Assembly (NCBI RefSeq): GCF_002994745.2
Contig: NC_037090.1
Span: 24,626,001 to 24,690,000, forward strand
Source: Rosa chinensis
Taxonomy: Eukaryota; Streptophyta; Magnoliopsida; Rosales; Rosaceae
Length of the DNA stretch: 64,000 bases
Direction: 5' to 3'
A program made the position numbers and the translations under genes. Positions within the stretch are counted from its first letter, which is position 1. Every line of letters begins with the position of its first letter. Below the pieces are notes generated by a model that saw only the letters and a list, made by a program, of their open reading frames with translations, did not search any database and was not told the DNA's origin. Positions 10,667-23,240 of this stretch are shown one piece after another.

Positions 10667-11929
10667 CTAGTAACCTCCCTTAAGATCATTGACGACATCA
10701 TAAGGAATGGGAGTAACAGTTTCCATAACTGCACCTTCAACCATGAAACCGGGCTTGGGACCCTTTGGCTGTCTCTTGGTGCTGATGACCTCACCCTTAG
10801 CCTTGGCCTCTGCCTTCAGCTCATCGTTCTTCACCTTCCTCAAACGGAACTCTTCAGTGCACCTGGATGGCTGCACATGCTCCACACGCACATGGATCCT
10901 CTTCCTGATAATTCGGTTACCCACCTGCTCTCATTTAAAAGTAAACAATCAGGAAACCTTTGAATTGAACTGTGCAGAACATACAATAAACAATTGGGTT
11001 GTGTAATGTATAAAGTTGCATTAACAAAAGCAGGGCATACAATTAGAATTGTGAGATCACAAGCTCATAAAGAAGCAACCTAGATTCTGACTACTGTGAA
11101 TACAATTCATGTTACAACTACTAACCTCATTTTATATAGTAACCGCTGAACGAAAAACCATCAATTTACCTAAACTCTCAAGACCCTCATAAAACAAAAT
11201 CAAGATACGTAACTCCAACATACCTCATAATGAGTAAGGCCTAACAATAATCACATCACATCCTAGTACTAATTCTCATTATTCAACTTCAACCAAGGCT
11301 TATTCGAATCCTGCAATCTTCAGTATCTGACGTAACTGAAAACATAACCTAACAATATATCAACAATAAGCACTACCCACTGAAACAGTACAACATCAAA
11401 GGTAAAATGAACAAGATGAACTAATTTTTTTTTGTTTGATAACCTTCACACATCTACGAAATATCTATCAAATCCAAACACTAAACACCAAACACCAAAC
11501 ACCAAAACTAGATTGGCCAGACCTAACTCGTTACTCTCAGCCCTAAACAAGAACAACAACAAAAACGAGCATATACTTCAACAATAGCTCACAAATCCAT
11601 ACAATCATTTTCGCCCAAAATCAGACATATAACTTCAAAAACCGAAAACATGGAAGAACAAAGAAGTAAAAGAAGGGTTCGGAGTAAATGACCTGCTTGT
11701 TGATCTCAACTCCGATGGCTCTCTTGGTGACGTTCCAGACGCGACCTGTGCGGCCGTGGTAGAACTTGTGGGGCATACCCTTGTGGATGGCGCCATTGAC
11801 CTTGACGTCGACGAAGTCGCCGATCCGGTAGGTCTTGAGGTAAGTCGAGAGCGGGATGTAACCCTTCTTCCTGAAGGCCCTAGAGAACAAGTCTCTGGTT
11901 CGAGATCGGAGACCATGTCCAGCCGGCAT
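10667..11929 (-). CDS. RPL21: 60S ribosomal protein L21 (eL21), two exons
   Basis: Exon 1 (11929-11693, 79 codons) starts [15 protein letters not shown] and ends in ...GVEINKQ at a GT donor. Exon 2 (10924-10667, 85 codons plus TAG) resumes [17 protein letters not shown] and ends [16 protein letters not shown]. The total is 164 residues, the length I recall for plant eL21. The 768 bp intron lies between codons, with a CAG acceptor. eL21 is a structural protein of the cytosolic large ribosomal subunit near the central protuberance. All conserved blocks ([45 protein letters not shown]) are intact, so this copy is probably functional. Promoter motifs lie just upstream to the right. Confidence 0.96.
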
Positions 11930-11955
11930 TTTGAGCTGCTCACTCTCTCTCTCTC

Positions 11956-12172
11956 TAGGGTTTTCTGTGGAGCGGCTGGGAATATGAGAATTCTGAGAGA
12001 GGCTGAGGGTTCGTTTGGTTTTATAGTAGCTGCTCCTCGGGTAGGGTTTCTGTGGTTGAGATGTGGGCTGGGCATATAGTGTTGTAAGTTAATGTTTTGG
12101 GATTAACGGCCCAATGTGACCAAAAACAAAAAAGGATGAATGGCCCAAGTGTAAGGAGCCACAAGTTGGGCC
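11956..12172 (-). promoter_or_regulatory. eL21 promoter: telo-boxes and site II motifs
   Basis: Read on the minus strand, AAAACCCTA (11964-11956) and AAACCCTA (12049-12042) are telo-box motifs; the first abuts a CT-rich leader. TGGGCC site II elements lie at 12113-12108 and 12147-12142, and a palindromic GGGCCC (TTGGGCCCAG) at 12166-12175. AGCCCA is at 12069-12064. The telo-box plus site II combination is the established cis-element pair of plant ribosomal-protein and other translation-related promoters. The transcription start was not determined. Confidence 0.7.
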
Positions 12173-12175
12173 CAG

Positions 12176-12500
12176 TTTAGAAAGAAGAGAATAGTATTCT
12201 CTTTTTTTTTGGTTCTTTGTTTTAGCGAAAAATTCACAGCTACTCTTTACTATTTTTGTAAAATAAGCTTCTCTCACAAAAGAATTGAGAAAAAAATTTA
12301 TGATATATAAACTCAATTATAATAAAATGACTGAGTTGACAACTGTATCAGCAACAAATTTCTTCATTTGCAACGGTCTTCACAAATAACAATCAATGTA
12401 GCAAGAGGGGGTGGAGGTTCGTCACACGTTTTCGAAAGGAAAACAACAATTGCTGAATCATCTAAACCTTCATTTAAGATGAATGACCAACTAATAAGGA
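12176..12500. other. Spacer, no gene seen
   Basis: AT-rich sequence beyond the eL21 promoter with no open frame of interest and no recognisable element ends. Confidence 0.45.
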
Positions 12501-12513
12501 GAAAGAATGTTCC

Positions 12514-12992
12514 TTGGCGTCTTTAAGCAAAGTGGGTAAATTGTCTCGGGTTAGCAAAAGTCAGATGAATCTCGATGTTTCACATATTTTTAGAGACAGA
12601 AACACTGTTGCAAATGTGATTGCTAACTATGGTGCTCCCTATGAAGATGATAGAGGGTGGAACGCTCTTCCCCAATTTTTGTACCACTCCTTTGGCTTTG
12701 ACTTTGCATCACGTATGGCATATCGTTTTGCTTAATTTGGCGTGGGATTTATCTATTAATTTCCATTTGCTTGGTTCTATTTGTCATTGTTATTTTATGA
12801 CAGTGGTTTTGGCTTAGTCCTTCACTATCCACTCCTTGTACTTGGTTTGATTTTAATTAATAATACTTCTAGCAAAGGACGGGCAGTGGGTTCCAGTTGT
12901 AATGGTCCCCCTTGGGGTTGTATGGGTGCTCACTATTATATGAGAGCTAATACCGCCTAATCTTCTTTTAGTTTTTCAAAAAAAAAAAATGA
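12514..12992 (+). pseudogene. LINE 3' end (RNase H tail plus poly-A)
   Basis: The 73-codon frame 12514-12735 contains VSHIFRDRNTVANVIANYGA, the C-terminal RNase H signature of plant LINE ORF2, followed by WNALPQFLYHSF and a stop. About 240 bp of 3' untranslated sequence follows, ending in an A run at 12980-12990. It is a strongly 5'-truncated LINE on the plus strand. No target-site duplication could be confirmed because the left boundary is uncertain. Confidence 0.65.
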
Positions 12993-13084
12993 GCAAGGTA
13001 GGCCTAGTTTTGAAGTTTAGAGTTAAAAATATGAACTTGAGCCCACCATATATCTAAAACTTTTTATTTTAAAAACTATTTACA

Positions 13085-13205
13085 TATGCCCGGTACCATT
13101 TGGTCTCATGGCATAAGTCTTCCTTTTATAAGTGAGAGGTCGTGAGTTCGACTCACAATACACTAGTTGTTGCATATGAGTTGTTTATTTGATATAAAAA
13201 AAATT
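13085..13205 (+). mobile_element. tRNA-derived SINE-like fragment
   Basis: A box A-like stretch (TGGTCTCATGGCATAAGTC, 13101-13119) is followed by GAGAGGTCGTGAGTTCGACTC with a good box B (GAGTTCGACTC). The unit ends in an A-rich tail (AAAAAAATTAAAATAAAATA). No clear duplication was found. It does not fold into an intact tRNA, so it is not annotated as one. Confidence 0.45.
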
Positions 13206-13726
13206 AAAATAAAATAAAATGTAAATATTTAATTAACCAAAAGTGGTAGACTATTTCTATGCATAACAAGGCTGCTCACTTAAGAGACTAGCTAAATGCA
13301 TCTGGCTGAGAATAAATGCACAATTTTAGGTTATTATAAATTCAACATTTGAATTTAATACATGTGGCTGAGATCTATTTGTCTCTCACAATCCTTTAAA
13401 ACTGTTCCTTAGGTGAGCAAGTTGTATATGCATAGACATTGTACTATAGACATTGTACTAAACACCTCAATTTATCATTCTTTTTTATTGTAGAAATAGA
13501 AAATTATAAAATATCTTATACCTAAAGCATCAAAATTAAAAGCATGAAGGGCACAAAGTGGAAGTGAATAATTGCAGATTGGCCAACACTTACAATTGCA
13601 TCAGGAACAAAATTTGCTTCTTGCCAAACATGAGAGTAATGAACTGGAAATAGGAAGCTAGTTCAGGGATGTCATGCACCAGAGTTTTGATTAGCCAAGG
13701 TGTAGAAATCTTCTTGTTGATGCTAT

Positions 13727-14234
13727 TGTAAGACTTGATATGAACATCTAATGAATGCATATCAAGTGTAATAACTATCGTTTCCTAAAGAGAAAGTAAT
13801 CTGAGATAATATGAGAAAATATCATGGAATAGGTTCGTATTTATATGTGAATCTAATATTTATGATTGGGAATCTAAATGGCTTGGTAACCAAGTAAGAA
13901 TATATCGGATATATTTTGTTAGATACAGTAATAATGATATTAAGTAACCTGTTATGGGCAGGTATTCATTGTTCTGTACAATATAAATACAAGGTCCCTG
14001 TGACCTCTCAAAACACGCAAGCATACAATTCTAGCCCCATAGATAGTAGCTTCTAAGTTGAGAGGATCACAGAAAACCTTGTTGCAAGATCGATGGCCTT
14101 CTCCACCACTGCTGGTATGATTCATGTTCATAACCGATTCTGTTATTATCTTGCTATGTTATACTATATATAATATCTTCATCTTGTGTTTATTATTTAT
14201 GCAACTTCACGTGTAGTTTATTTTTCCGCTTACA
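13727..14234 (+). repeat. Left LTR of copia-1
   Basis: Starts TGTAAGACTTGATATG and ends CGCTTACA. A likely TATA region (ACAATATAAATACAAGG) lies near 13978-13994. It carries the segment ATATCATGGAATAGGT at 13819-13834, which is reversed in the right LTR. Confidence 0.93.
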
Positions 14235-15616
14235 ATTGGTATCAGAGCCTTAGTTGCATGATAATAAACCGGATTTGGCTTTTTGCAATATTAGGTTTTG
14301 TGTTGCAAAAGTTTCAAAAAAAAAAAAAAAAAAAAAACCGGAACAGGCCTAAAACCTTTTATGGCTTGCTCCTTTTGTTCTTTATTCAAGTCTACTCACA
14401 AACCAATATATTTAGGCCTATTTTATTGCCCAAGTGCACATACAGTACTCCCTAAAAACACCGTTTTTTGAACGGTATCTCCTCTTCCAGTTTCAGTTTT
14501 GGGGTTTTAAGTTTTTGTGAGAGATGATTCCAATTTTTGAGAATTTGATGCTTCTGATTGAAAATTCCTTCAAGTTTCGCTACGGGTATGCCTTGATTTG
14601 ATTCTACTTCATGTCTATTTGTTTCAATTAACACCCTTTTTCAGCGCGAGAGCGTACCGGTAAGATTTTCGTTTCAAAAACTTAGAATTTTACATACATG
14701 CATAATTCTGATGTTGAATGAGAACCTTAGAAGCATTCCCAGCGTGCGTCTAGGCTAGTGTAGATGGTGACCGGATGAAATTTAAATTTTGTTTTGCTTG
14801 ATCATGAATTCTTGTATTGTTGAAATTGTCTTGTGATTGAGTGATGGGTTTTGTGCTTTCACTGCTCTGTATCTTATGAACTATATATATATGTTCTTGA
14901 TCATGATTTTCTGGTATCTCGACTTTTGCTGGTATTGATTATGATTGAGAATGATTCTTGTGTTTTGCTTGTCTAGATTGATCTGTATGTTTGTATCAAA
15001 TTTAGTGAAATATCAATTAACAAGAAAATCTCCCACATTGATCATTACGTCTTGTTATTTGATTTTCTAATTGACTGGTTGTATAAGATTAAAATCAGTA
15101 ACAACCATAATAAGTTCTAGATCACGTAATGGTGTTTTGATGCATGTTGTAATATCAATCTATCACTATACTGTTATGTTGATCATTAGAATAGAACTAA
15201 ACTTGTGTCTTTGTTTTTTGGGATGTGATTGTATCTTCAACAGAAGGATTGACCTTCACATTCTTAAAATCAAAACAGTGTGATATGAAATTTTAGAGAT
15301 TAAATTCAGTGATCTGAACTCTTCTTCTTGCTACCATGCATTGATTATTCAGTGATGCCTTATTCACTAAATTTTCAGTTTTACAATTAAGAAAAAAAAT
15401 AGTATGTTGAATTGTCTTTGTGCCAACAGGTAAAGCCTTTCAATTGAATGTGCATTTTGGGGATCTTTTATGTTTTCTGTGTGAAATTTTTCACTCGTTT
15501 GCTTGTTTGAATTTTCTGTGGATTGCTATGAATTTTGCATTCAAGTTTTTCAAACAAAGCCTTTAAAATTTTGAACAGAAAACTGAAATTTTTCTTTCTT
15601 TTCCTTGTTTTCAGCT

Positions 15617-16555
15617 ATGAACTCATGCTATTCTTTGCACAACATTGAGCCTCTTAATGGCTCAAATTTTAAAACATGGAAAGAGCGTATTGAGCTTTAT
15701 CTTGGCCTCCAAGGACTTGATGTGTGTTTGAGGGAGCCTCAACCTGTTTTGAATGATACTAGTCCTGAGGCGATAATTGTGAAAGACAGGGAGTGGCATA
15801 AGACCAATAGAATGGCCAAACTAATTATGAAACAAACCATGTCACCTATGGTGAGGGGTAGTGTTGCTGAACCTGATACGGCTTTGGGATTTATGACTGC
15901 TATTGGCCTGAAGTTTAAGGAGAATGAGAAAGCAGAGATTTCAGCCTTACTAGATCAGCTTTTAGGCATGAAGTTTGACACCTCAGAGAGTGTTAGGGAG
16001 CATATAATGAAAATTATTCACATAACCACTAGACTTGGTGAATTGGAGATTGCATTCTCTGATGCCTTCATTGTTCACTTGGCCCTGATCCGTCTTCCTC
16101 CTAGTTTTGGCCCACTGAAGACTGCATATTTTTCACAGAAGGAAAAATGGGACTTGAATGAGCTTATAGAAATTTGTGTGCAGGAAGAAGAGCTAATTAA
16201 GAGCCATGGGACTGTGTCTGTGAATCTGGTTAACAAGCAGAAATGGAAGGGTAAGGGTAAAGCTGTAGCGTCTAGTGCTGCAAATTCTGGTGAGGGCACA
16301 AGCGGGACTAAGCCATACCAACTTGGTCCTAAGAAGGGCGTCAATAAGGGCAAGAAACCTGGGACATTTAAGTGTTTTTTCTGCAAGAAGGAAGGGCACA
16401 TTAAAAAGAATTGTACGGGTTTTAAAGATTGGCTGGTGAAAAAGGGTAAGTCTTGGTTTTCAGTGTTTTCTATTGAAGTAAATTTAGTAAATTTTTCCCC
16501 TAGTTCCTGGTTTCATGACACAAGCTCACCCATACATATTGCAAACAATTTGTAG
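15617..16555 (+). pseudogene. copia-1 gag and start of protease, premature stop
   Basis: The ATG at 15617 (MNSCYSLHNIEPLNGSNF) opens a copia gag. The core (LLDQLLGMKFDTSESVREH) is followed by a CCHC zinc knuckle, CFFCKKEGHIKKNC, near 16371-16412, preceded by a basic linker. The protease begins with WFHDTSSPIHIANNL, where the usual D-S-G triad reads D-T-S. A TAG then stops the frame at 16553. The next in-frame residues (GFITRRAPRK) continue the family sequence, so the stop is a mutation rather than the natural gag end. Gag would form the virus-like particle in the cytoplasm. Confidence 0.85.
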
Positions 16556-19500
16556 GGCTTCATAACAAGGAGGGCACCAAGGAAAAATGAAGTCAACATC
16601 TCTGTGGGAAATGGAATTGGAGTAGCAGTTAAAGCTATAGGGACAGTTAGGCTAGTATTAGGCTCTGGAGCCATTTTTGATTTAGAGAATGTTTTTTATA
16701 TCCCTTCTATGAAGAGGAATCTTATTTCAGTTTCGTGTTTAGTCAAGAAAAGATGTATTTTTTTCATCGACTTATCAGGAATAAAAGTTTCTTTTGGTTC
16801 GAAATCTCTTGCCTTTGCTCTTTTCATTAATGATTATTGGTTGCTTGATTGCTCTCTGCCTAAAGATGTGATGTTGATTGAAAATGGTGAATCAGACTTG
16901 AGTAAGAAAAGAAAGTTTAGTGAAAATTCTGCATTTTTATGGCATAGAAGGCTTGCTCATATTTCCAAAGAAAGATTGCAGAGAATGGAACGGGAAAATT
17001 TGTTACCTAAGCTTGACTGGTCAGATTTTGATACTTGTATAGAATGCCTTAAGGGGAAATTTACTAAATCCAGGAATAAAACTTCAAATAGAAACACTGA
17101 ACCACTTCAGTTGATCCACACAGATATTTGTGGACCATTTGCAAATACCACCATCTGTGGAAATAGATACTTCATCACTTTCATAGATGATTTTACCCGT
17201 TATTGTCATGTCTTCTTGTTGTCTGAAAAATCTCAAGCTTTAGAGAAATTCATTATCTTTAGAACTGAAGCAGAAAAAGAATTGGGGAAAGAGATTAAAT
17301 CAGTTAGATCAAATAGAGGGGGAGAATATTACGGTAGATACACTGAAGCAAGACAACAAAAGGGGCCTTTTGCAATGTATTTAGAAAAACATGGAATCCA
17401 AGCCCAATACACTACACCCGGAACACTAGAATCTAATGGTATTTCAGAGAGAAGAAATAGATCTCTTCTTAATATTGTTAGGAGTATGATGTGTACCTCG
17501 GGATTGCCTAGATTTCTTTGGGGTGAAGCATTAAAAACTGCCAATTATTTGATAAATAGAACTCCAAGCAAAGCTGTCACCAAGACCCCTTATGAACTGT
17601 GGAAGAATAAAAACCTAGTGTGAATCGCATTCATGTTTGGGGATGCAGAGCTGAAGCTAGACCTTATAACCCTCATATTGGAAAACTAGATCCAAAAACA
17701 GTTTCAGCCTATTTTATTGGTTATCCAGAAAGATCTTTTGGTTACAAATTTTATTGTCCTAATCACAGTACTAGAATCATCGAGACAAATAGAGTTGTTT
17801 TTCTTGATGAAATTAACCATTCTCATGCTTATGAAGACCTTGAACTCGAGTTTCAAGAACTGCCTGAAGATGAAACAGAGAGATTAACTGCACCAATTGA
17901 CCTCAATATCACTGCTGAACCTGTTGTGCAACCTCAACTTGAAGTTGTGGAACAAGTTCAAAATAATGAGATGGCAAATCCCATAGAAGCTTAAATAGGA
18001 CCTCAACTTGAAATTGTAGAAGAGGCTCAGAATGAGCATGTTGCTGAAGAATAGGTTTTGAGAAGATCGGCGAGAATTAGAAAACCAACAATTAATAGTG
18101 CATAATATGAAGTGTACTTGCAGGAGGCAGATTTTGATTTTTGTGATGGTAATGACCCTTAAACTTATAAGCAAGCTGTTGAAAGTGATCAGAATCTGAA
18201 GTGGGAAGAGGCAATGGAAGCTGAAATTAAGTCGATGCATGATAACCAAGTTTGGGAATTAGTAGAACCTGTTAAGAACCATAGAGCAATCGGCTGTAAA
18301 TGGGTTTATAAAACCAAAAGGTGTGCAGATGGATCGATTGAGAGATATAAGGCTAGGCTTGTGGCCAAAGGTTTTACACAACAAGAAGTGATAGATTTTA
18401 ATGAGACTTTTGCACCCGTTTCCACAAAAGATGCTTTCAGAATTATTATCGCTTTAGTGGCACATTTCGACATGGAATTGCACCAAATGGATGTGAAGAC
18501 TGCCTTCTTGAATGGAGACTTGGATGAGGAGATCTACATGAGACAACCAGAAGGTTTTATTGAGCCTGGAACTGAACACTTAGTTTGCAAACTCAATAAA
18601 TCAATTTATGGTTTGAAACAAGCCTAACGACAGTGGTACCTTAAGTTTGATGCAGTTGTATGTTCTTTTGGTTTCGTAGAAAATTTGGTTGATGAATGTG
18701 TATATATAAAAATCAGTGGCAGGAATTTTATTTTTCTTGTGCTTTATGTGGATGATATTTTATTGGCAAATACTGATAAGGGGCTGCTGCAGGAGACCAA
18801 GTCTTTTCTTTCAAGTAATTTTGATATGAAAGACTTGGGAGAGGCTTCCTATGTTCTGGGAATTGAAATCTCTAGAGATAGAACCAAGCACTTACTGGGA
18901 CTATCCCAGCAGAATTACATTTCAAAGATATTGAAGAGATTTGAAATGCATAATTGTTCTCCAGGACAAGTGCCTATGTCTAAGGGTGATAAACTGAACA
19001 AGAGTCAATGCCCCAAAAATGATATTGAGAAAGAAGACATGAAGAGCAAACCATATTCTAGGCTTGTGGGGAGCTTGATGTATGCTCAGGTCTGTACTAG
19101 ACCTGATTTGGCTTTTACAGTAAGTATGTTAGCTAGGTTTCAATCCAATCCAGGACATGAACACTGGATAGCTGGGAAGAAAATCTTAAGATACTTGCAG
19201 AAAACCAAAAGTTATAGCTTGGTTTACCGAAGAGTGAATGAGCTTGAAGTTGAGGGCTTTTCGGATGCAGACTTTGCAGGGCAATATTCTGATTTTGGAA
19301 AGTCAACTTCTGGCTATGTATTCATGCTTGTTAGAGGGTCTATAGCATGGAAAAGTGTAAAGCAAACGCAGACTGCAACTCCACTATGATGGTAGAGTAC
19401 ATTGCCATCTATGAAGCAACATGTCAAGGCTTGTGGCTAAAGAATTTCTTGCAGCAGACCAAGTTGGTGAATTCAATTATTTCTAAACCATTGAAAGTAC

Positions 19501-19742
19501 ACTGTGACAACTCAGCTGCAGTTTACTTTACCAAGAACAATAAAAGATCAACCAACTCCAAGCATATTGACTTGAAATATTATAGTGTTAGAGAAAGGGT
19601 GAAGCATAAGGAGCTTGATATTGTGAAGATTAGTACCCAGAACCAGTTGGCTGATCCATTCACAAAACCCTTAGCTGTTGTAGCCTTCCAAACTCATGCA
19701 CGAAGTATTGGCATTCTGCCTACTTTGGATACTGAAGTCTAG
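16556..19742 (+). pseudogene. copia-1 pol (integrase, RT, RNase H), degenerate
   Basis: After the protease stop, 16604-17623 carries the GAG-pre-integrase segment (FLWHRRLAHISKERLQ) and the integrase core. The first catalytic aspartate is in HTDICGP. The second site reads VRSNRGGEYYG, with Asn where the family has Asp; the glutamate is in SNGISERRNRSL. A frameshift near 17620 leads to the C-terminal part (RIHVWGC). Stops follow at about 17995 and 18050. RT (18214-18627) has LHQMDVKTAFLNGDLDEEIY and stops after SIYGLKQA; it continues with the YVDD box (LYVDDILLAN, about 18745). RNase H frameshifts near 19385 and ends NQLADPFTKPL. Confidence 0.88.
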
Positions 19743-20389
19743 TGGGAGTATTGCCAAATTCAGTGGGAGTTCTGTTTTTGTTTGAGCTGATTTTAAGTTT
19801 TTTGATTTATGTTTCAATTTTGTATTTTGATTGAGATTTTCTTAAGAACTTATCAAGTTGTATTTGAAATTTGAATTTTACAAGTCAATAAAATTCAATT
19901 TATCCATGGTTTTTAAGTTATATATTGTTTTGCTGCAGCATTTTCTTTTGAATTATGTTTTGATCCGTTTCTAACTTTTACCATATATGTATACATTCAG
20001 CAATTAGTTATTATGGATCAAAATTTTGATAACAAATTATGATCAGTTATAATCATTGACTGAGTGTTGAGGTTCTTGCACATTGAACCATTAAGAGGAC
20101 CATGTACAGATGCATCAAGAGTTAAAATTCACATTCATTGGCACTGTACATATTAAGTGATAATTCTAGTATCTCATGTGATGCATGATCATGGGGTTTT
20201 GTAATTGCAGAGGGATCAATTTTTACAATTTTGAATCTTTTATGTGGTTCTTCAACATGGTTGTACATTGACAGAGATTGGTTAGATTAAGGTACTTATT
20301 TTATCTCTGTGCACACTTTGGTTGATTATTATGTCTATACTGAGCAATATTCTTATTACATGGATTCACTAGATGTTCAAGTGGGAGAT

Positions 20390-20897
20390 TGTAAGACTTG
20401 ATATGAACATCTAATGAATGCATATCAAGTGTAATAACTATTGTTTCCTAAAGAGAAAGTAATCTGAGATAATATGAGAAAACCTATTCCATGATATTCG
20501 TATTTATATGTGAATCTAATATTTACGATTGGGAATCTAAATGGCTTGGTAACCAAGTAAGAATATATCGGATATATTTTGTTAGATACAGTAATAATGA
20601 TATTAAGTAACCTGTTATGGGCAAGTATTCATTGTTCTGTACAATATAAATACAAGATCCCTGTGACCTCTCAAAACATGCAAGCATACTGTTCTAGCCC
20701 CATAGATAGTAGCTTCTAAGTTGAGAGGATCACAGAAGACCTTGTTGCAAGATCGATGGCCTTCTCCACCACTGCTGGTATGATTCATGTTCATAACCGA
20801 TTCTGTTATTATCTTGCTATGTTATGCTATATATATGATCTTCATCTTGTGTTTATTATTTGTGCAACTTCATGTGTAGTTTATTTTTCCACTTACA
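20390..20897 (+). repeat. Right LTR of copia-1
   Basis: Same length as the left copy, starts TGTAAGACTTGATATG and ends CCACTTACA. The 16 bp at 20482-20497 (ACCTATTCCATGATAT) is the exact reverse complement of the corresponding left-LTR segment. Confidence 0.93.
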
Positions 20898-20902
20898 GCT
20901 AT

Positions 20903-21356
20903 CAATCAATCAACTTGAACTTTAAGATAGCCATGAAGTAAAGCAGCATGCAAACTAGCTCTAATGCCAAAGCCTTTATGGTTATAACATCAGAAACACC
21001 TATTTTTGGTTGAGGCAATTGTAGGGTTTCCTAGAGTTTTAAATATTTTAGTAGATGCACGATGTTTGATCATTTGTTTTATCTAAGCTTATATCAAAAT
21101 ATCATTTGTCACAACACTTACTCGATCACTCAATTTGGAAGTGCAAATTTTTAAGAGTCAAACTATCTGAGAAACATTTGACTCCTTCATTGATGCTCTA
21201 CTTAACATATTTGTAGAGTTCCACTTTTGTAATTAGTCGTTGCAATTGTAAGGAGAAAGTCTAATATTGTCCATACGGTAAGGATAATATCTTATACATA
21301 AACTAGAAGCTCACTTTCTCTATGTTATGAAGAAAAGAATCATAACATCTAATTTA
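20903..21356. other. Spacer between two copia elements
   Basis: About 450 bp of AT-rich sequence without recognisable features. The GCTATC duplication of copia-1 is at its left edge and TAAAT of copia-2 at its right edge. Confidence 0.5.
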
Positions 21357-21361
21357 TAAAT

Positions 21362-22222
21362 TGTATGTACTTGGACCATTCCTTTTTCAACACATGACTT
21401 TCCCAAGACCTCAAGGACAACAGACAGTGCAAAGCATTAGGAGAGTATCTCTCCTACTTGTTCGGAGACTTAAAGCAAGTAAAAGAAGATCGCAGAATCA
21501 AATCATGAAGAGAGATTCAAGGAAGTTAATCCACTGATCTTGAGATAGAGGTGTTTTTAATACATATCATCTTTGCATGATTCTAAATTGATATGCATTG
21601 ATTTTAATTGATCTCAAAATCTCTTTTGGATGCATATCCGATTACTTGTTCAAAACAGTTTAAAAACCTTTCTATGTTTATCTTATTCTGTGATTAAGAT
21701 AAGATTTGATTGAGGGGGAGTCTTGCTTCCCTATAAAAAGGTTTTGAAACCATTTTCTGAGATAGAGTTTTTTTGTTGCAAAAATTGTTTTTTTCTTGAA
21801 CCACTTGTGTTCTTGTTCAACTTGATCTTTGAAAACTCTCACTGTTTGTTTCATGAATTCCATTGCATAATCAATCACGTTCATAACTCATTCTCAAGAT
21901 CTGTGAGACGATTGAGTGCTAGGAAGTGGAAGATAGCTTGGCTAGAATTCTATTTGGATCTAGTTAGAAGTTAGGACAGTAGTAAAACAAGTTAGCATTT
22001 GTTGCTAAGTGAAAGTGTTTGTTATGAACAACACTACTTGTATACTGTAAACTTCATTGTTTCATATTGGATTGATTATTTGTGTTGGCTATGTCAAAAG
22101 CCAAGCAGTGAAGTTTCCTCAGTGGAGAGGTTTACACTGCGTCAGCAATTCCTGTGTTCTTATTGTTCTTGTTGTGCATCATTACTCAAACTCGATAGAT
22201 TTTGTTCCATTTGGTAAAAACA
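21362..22222 (+). repeat. Left LTR of copia-2
   Basis: 861 bp, from TGTATGTACTTGGACC to GGTAAAAACA. A TATAAAAAG box at 21733-21741 lies after a GAGGGGGAG tract. Confidence 0.93.
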
Positions 22223-22269
22223 ATTGGCATCAGAGCGGGTTCTAGAATCTTCAAGTAATCCCAGGAAAG

Positions 22270-23240
22270 ATGGAACATTCACGTGATAGGGCTGCTGGTG
22301 GATCTGTCAATGGTCCTCCATGGTTCGATGGTGGATGTGAAAAATATACTCAGTATTAGATATACATGAAATCATATCTCTACGCTCAAGATGAACATGT
22401 GTGGAACATTGTAGAAAATGGCTAGACTGTACATATGATAAAAACAAAAGAAGAAAGCTCTTCCACTGCCACCCCCAAACCAAGGAAGGACTGGACTGAG
22501 GAAGAAGTTCGTGATCTGCAAGCAGACTTCAAAGCTAAGAACAGCATCTTCACATCCTTATCTAAACGGGAAAAACTGAGGATCAGTCATTGTGATACTG
22601 CCAAGCAGGCATGGGATCTTCTACAGACTACATACGAGGGAAATAAAAAGGTACGTGCACAGAAATTACAAGCATTGATCTTTGAGTTCGAAACTATGAC
22701 CATGGGAGATGATGAAATCGTGGATGATTTTCATGGTAGAATCCTTAAAATTTCCGGTCCATGTCGTAGTCTGGGGGCACCCTTTGATGAAGACAAGATA
22801 GTCAAAAAGATACTCAGAGCCCTGCCAGAAAAGTTTCATTCAAAAGTCACTAGTATAGAGGACTCATTTGACATTGATGAGTACCATCTCGATGAACTCA
22901 TCGGAAATCTTAAAACTTATGAGATGAGATTGAAGCCTGAGAAGAAAATAAGGGTGTAGCTTTCTAGGCAGTCAAAGGAGCAGAAGAGGAAGAGTAGACA
23001 CTGGATCTTGCTTTACTGACAAAGGAATTAAAAAAATTTCTCAAATACAAGAACTCATCCAGAAATCCCAATACCCCTAGGAAAAACTCCTACAATGGCA
23101 ATAACAGTAGTGATTACAACAGCAAGAATGGGAAAGCAAGCTTCAAGGGAACTCATTCAGGAAAAAATAAGTGTTATGAGTGCGGTGGCTATGGTCATAT
23201 TTCTACTGATTGTGGAAATAGGAAGCATGGAAATGGCAAT
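22270..23240 (+). pseudogene. copia-2 gag, several stops
   Basis: The ATG at 22270 (MEHSRDRAAGG) is stopped by TAG at 22357 and again by TAG at 22423, the second where the family has Trp. The main gag core is open at 22435-22959 (QTTYEGNKKVRAQKLQALIF and KILRALPEKFHSKVTSIE), typical of the UBN2-type gag of this lineage. After another stop and frame change a zinc knuckle, CYECGGYGHISTDC, is readable near 23171-23212. The long gag with a second, distal knuckle is usual in SIRE-type elements. Confidence 0.83.

Larger units (their letters stand above)
13727..20897 (+). mobile_element. Complete Ty1/copia LTR retrotransposon (copia-1)
   Basis: Two 508 bp LTRs (13727-14234 and 20390-20897, both TG...CA) are flanked by a perfect 5 bp duplication, GCTAT (13722-13726 and 20898-20902). 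The primer binding site TGGTATCAGAGC (14237-14248), complementary to initiator tRNA-Met, follows the left LTR. A polypurine tract, GTGGGAGAT, abuts the right LTR. The order gag, protease, integrase, RT, RNase H identifies the copia superfamily. Stops and frameshifts in gag-pol mean it is no longer autonomous. The LTRs remain very similar apart from scattered substitutions and a 16 bp inverted segment. Confidence 0.95.

Noticed and set aside
13085..13160. tRNA gene candidate (box A and box B present)
   Set aside because: The arms do not fold into a cloverleaf and an A-rich tail follows, so it is treated as a SINE fragment.
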